64,000 nt of DNA from Methanoculleus sp. Its GTDB lineage: Archaea > Halobacteriota > Methanomicrobia > Methanomicrobiales > Methanoculleaceae. Below are positions 62,250 through 64,000 of the stretch, piece by piece (the first letter of the stretch is position 1; the number at the start of each line of letters is the position of its first letter). A model generated the notes under the pieces. It was not told where the DNA came from. It ran no database searches and saw only the letters and a program-made list of their open reading frames with translations. The stretch is from NCBI RefSeq assembly GCF_030019085.1, contig NZ_JASEFJ010000001.1, positions 62,001 through 126,000 of the forward strand, given 5' to 3'. The position numbers and the translations under genes were made by a program.

Positions 62250-63002
62250 ATGGAGATCCAGGTATCCGCTGTTCGGGGTCTTCCCCTGATCCGGCAGGGC
62301 GACGATCTGCCAGGCATGATCTGTGAACGTGTCGCGTTCGAGGACGGTGACATCCTGACGGTTGCCTCGTCAGTCTATTCTAAAGCAAAAGGGTTCACAC
62401 GTGATCTTGAATCCATCGTCCCCGGCGCGGATGCCGTGCGGATAGCCAGAAAGACAGGAGAGGACCCGCGCTTTGTGCAGGCGGTGCTGGACTCCTCCGC
62501 GTCAATACTGCTGGAAGAGCCGTTCATACTCTCCGAACTGCCATTCGGCCACATTGGTGTGAGGGCGGGTGTTGATCATAGCAACATAGAGGATGGTCGG
62601 CTGATCCTCCTCCCTCCCGATCCGATGGCCGCCGCCGCCGAGATGAGGGACGAGATCCATCGAATCAGCGGAAAAGATGTCCGCGTGATAATTACCGATA
62701 CCTGTGGTCGGGCGTTCCGCCGCGGGCAGACCGGTATCGCCATCGGTTGGGCGGGGATGACGGCTATCGACGACTACCGGGGCGACACCGATCTCTTTGG
62801 CCATGTTCTCAAGATCACAGAAGAAGCGGTGGTTGACGAGATCGCCGCCTTCGCGAACTTTGTCATGGGAGAGAGCCACCAGGGCGTACCTGCAGTGGTC
62901 TTCAAAAACTGCCGCACCTGGAAGGGGCACGATCTCATATACTTCACCGCGGAGGAGGACATAATCAGGGCTGCGCTGCTGAAGGAGAAGAAAAAAGATT
63001 AG
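62250..63002 (+). CDS. cofE: Coenzyme F420-0:L-glutamate ligase
   Basis: 250 residues from the ATG at 62250 (a GTG at 62241 is the alternative). It adds glutamates to F420-0 using GTP. Family segments: VRGLPLIRQGDDLPGMIC near the start, GHIGVRAGVDHSNIEDGRLILLP with the substrate loop, ITDTCGRAFRRGQTGIAIGWAG, and the C-terminal VFKNCRTWKGHDLIYF. Its stop overlaps the stop of secG on the opposite strand. Confidence 0.95.
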   Translation: MEIQVSAVRGLPLIRQGDDLPGMICERVAFEDGDILTVASSVYSKAKGFTRDLESIVPGADAVRIARKTGEDPRFVQAVLDSSASILLEEPFILSELPFGHIGVRAGVDHSNIEDGRLILLPPDPMAAAAEMRDEIHRISGKDVRVIITDTCGRAFRRGQTGIAIGWAGMTAIDDYRGDTDLFGHVLKITEEAVVDEIAAFANFVMGESHQGVPAVVFKNCRTWKGHDLIYFTAEEDIIRAALLKEKKKD

Positions 63003-63157
63003 AAGAGGAGATTTAATATATAAACTGCCACACCGGTCGCAACGGCTATCGCGAGAACGACAGTCGGGCTGATATGGATGGCCCGGTGATCGTCGCTGTC
63101 GTAATAATTTACCAGGCCGGCAGAGGATACGAGTCTCCCGCCAGATTTCTTTGCCAT
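62999..63157 (-). CDS. secG: Preprotein translocase subunit Sec61-beta (SecG), not in ORF track
   Basis: 52 residues from the ATG complement at 63155-63157 to a TAA sharing bases with the cofE stop. The sequence MAKKSGGRLVSSAGLVNYYD followed by AIHISPTVVLAIAVATGVAV is the archaeal Sec61-beta pattern: a cytoplasmic N-terminus and one C-terminal transmembrane helix. It is the accessory subunit of SecYEG/Sec61. Too short for the ORF list. Confidence 0.93.
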   Translation of the reverse strand: MAKKSGGRLVSSAGLVNYYDSDDHRAIHISPTVVLAIAVATGVAVYILNLLF

Positions 63158-63203
63158 ACCAGATGGTTATCATTTGCAATATATAAAATCGAGGTTGGAC
63201 ACC

Positions 63204-64000
63204 ATGCAACAGTCTTCAGAACGCGTCATCACCGGCCGGGCGCTTCTCGGTGAAGATCTCCAGGAAGAGGACGTCAGTATAACCGTCTCAGGTGGTATCA
63301 TCACCTCGATAGAGCCCGTCTCACGGCCCTCTGGACTCTGGATTGTGCCGGCTTTCTTCAACGCCCATACACATCTTGGGGACACTGTTGCGATGGACAT
63401 TCCTGCCCGTGGAAGCCTGGCCGACCTGGTCAAACCCCCCAACGGTTTGAAGCACCGGATCCTTGCAGAAACCCCGCGCGCCGACCTGGTCAGGGGGATG
63501 CGCGCAAGCATTAACGCCATGATAGCAACCGGGACGGCCGGGTTTGCCGACTTCAGGGAGGGCGGGGTTGATGGCGTTGCAGCGCTCCGTGAGGCGGCAG
63601 CGGGGCTTGACTGCCATCCGGTCATTCTGGGTCGCGATGGCGGCGAGATGGTGAGCGATGGGGCGGGAATCAGCAGTGTCCATGACATGAAAAATGCAGA
63701 AGAGGTCGTGAGAGGTGCGCGTGCCGCGGGAAAACTGGTCGCATTCCATGCCGGGGAGAAGAACCTGGATGATATTGACGATGCGCTCACTTTTGAGCCA
63801 GACCTGCTCGTCCACTGCACCCACGCAACGGAGGGGCAACTTCGGTGCATAGTAGATATGGGTATACCTATCGCCGTATGCCCCAGGTCAAACTGGGTGC
63901 TCGGTGTCACGGCATCGCCGGCATATCCGCCGATCGCGCGCATCCTCAAACTCGGCGGCACGCTTTACCTGGGGACTGACAACGTGATGTTTGTCCAGCC
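63204..64000 (+). CDS. Amidohydrolase-family protein, 3' end outside window
   Basis: From the ATG at 63204 the frame stays open to the window edge (265 residues seen). Metal-dependent hydrolase: an N-terminal beta-barrel strand, PAFFNAHTHLGDT with the HxH zinc ligands, VAFHAGEKNLDD, HCTHATEGQL with further His ligands, and the incoming TDNVMF with the catalytic Asp. The layout is of the ATZ/TRZ/cytosine-deaminase type that deaminates or dechlorinates nitrogen-containing rings. Substrate unknown. Confidence 0.85.
   Translation, partial: MQQSSERVITGRALLGEDLQEEDVSITVSGGIITSIEPVSRPSGLWIVPAFFNAHTHLGDTVAMDIPARGSLADLVKPPNGLKHRILAETPRADLVRGMRASINAMIATGTAGFADFREGGVDGVAALREAAAGLDCHPVILGRDGGEMVSDGAGISSVHDMKNAEEVVRGARAAGKLVAFHAGEKNLDDIDDALTFEPDLLVHCTHATEGQLRCIVDMGIPIAVCPRSNWVLGVTASPAYPPIARILKLGGTLYLGTDNVMFVQ

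Overview
The window is a stretch of chromosome from a GC-rich hydrogenotrophic methanogen. Marker genes include an almost complete energy-converting hydrogenase A (Eha) operon, formylmethanofuran dehydrogenase (fwdDBAC), methenyl-H4MPT cyclohydrolase (mch), methanogenesis marker 12, cofE for coenzyme F420, a methanopterin-pathway fusion protein, archaeal ribosomal proteins, Orc1/Cdc6 and Sec61-beta. The gene set and base composition fit Methanomicrobiales, most likely a Methanoculleus-like organism; this is an inference, since no 16S rRNA is present.

Layout. 1-0.8 kb: the tail of a sulfite-reductase-like Fe-S protein and a small Cys-rich ORF. 0.9-4.3 kb: EF-1alpha, ribosomal protein S10 and an Agl23-type membrane protein. 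4.3-6.6 kb (minus): a CetZ-like tubulin homologue followed by a membrane-anchored coiled-coil protein. 6.7-11.6 kb: a tight four-gene envelope-glycan/lipid operon. 12-13.2 kb: L7Ae-S28e-L24e-Ndk with a possible kink-turn in its leader. 13.5-18.3 kb: MarC, a nitrilase, threonine synthase, LysE-type and other genes. 18.3-21.1 kb (minus): porCDAB. 21.4-25.1 kb: an IS66 remnant, hexuloisomerase, marker 12 and DUF368. 25.3-29.7 kb: epimerase, ApgM, then a repeat-rich gap and the DUF98/beta-RFAP synthase fusion. 30-33 kb: zinc-finger protein, Cdc6, Mch. 33.5-39.3 kb: tRNA-Val, a Mop-domain gene broken by an amber codon, PurH and GrpE-DnaK-DnaJ. 39.3-40.9 kb: a 1.6 kb repeat and pseudogene zone. 40.9-47.9 kb: tRNA methyltransferase, UMP kinase, AmrS, Mut7-C protein, HisH, a PAPS-reductase-family protein and small genes. 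48.1-49.6 kb: a broken copper-type P-type ATPase. 50.1 kb: tRNA-Leu. 50.5-61.5 kb: an 11 kb head-to-tail Eha-Fwd superoperon ending in a zinc-ribbon gene. 61.6-64 kb: DUF1922, CofE, Sec61-beta (absent from the ORF track) and the start of an amidohydrolase.

How the genes work together. Eha is a membrane complex that reduces ferredoxin with H2 at the cost of ion gradient; Fwd uses reduced ferredoxin to fix CO2 onto methanofuran. Their genes run together with overlaps or gaps of a few bases, so this locus looks like a single transcription unit for the first step of methanogenesis. Mch, the RFAP-synthase fusion (methanopterin synthesis) and CofE supply later steps and cofactors. Por links acetyl-CoA to pyruvate for biosynthesis. 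The spaces between modules carry dispersed GC-rich repeats, one inverted-repeat element present twice, and several decayed genes (IS66, Mop, P-type ATPase, a possible pilin, a possible RidA).
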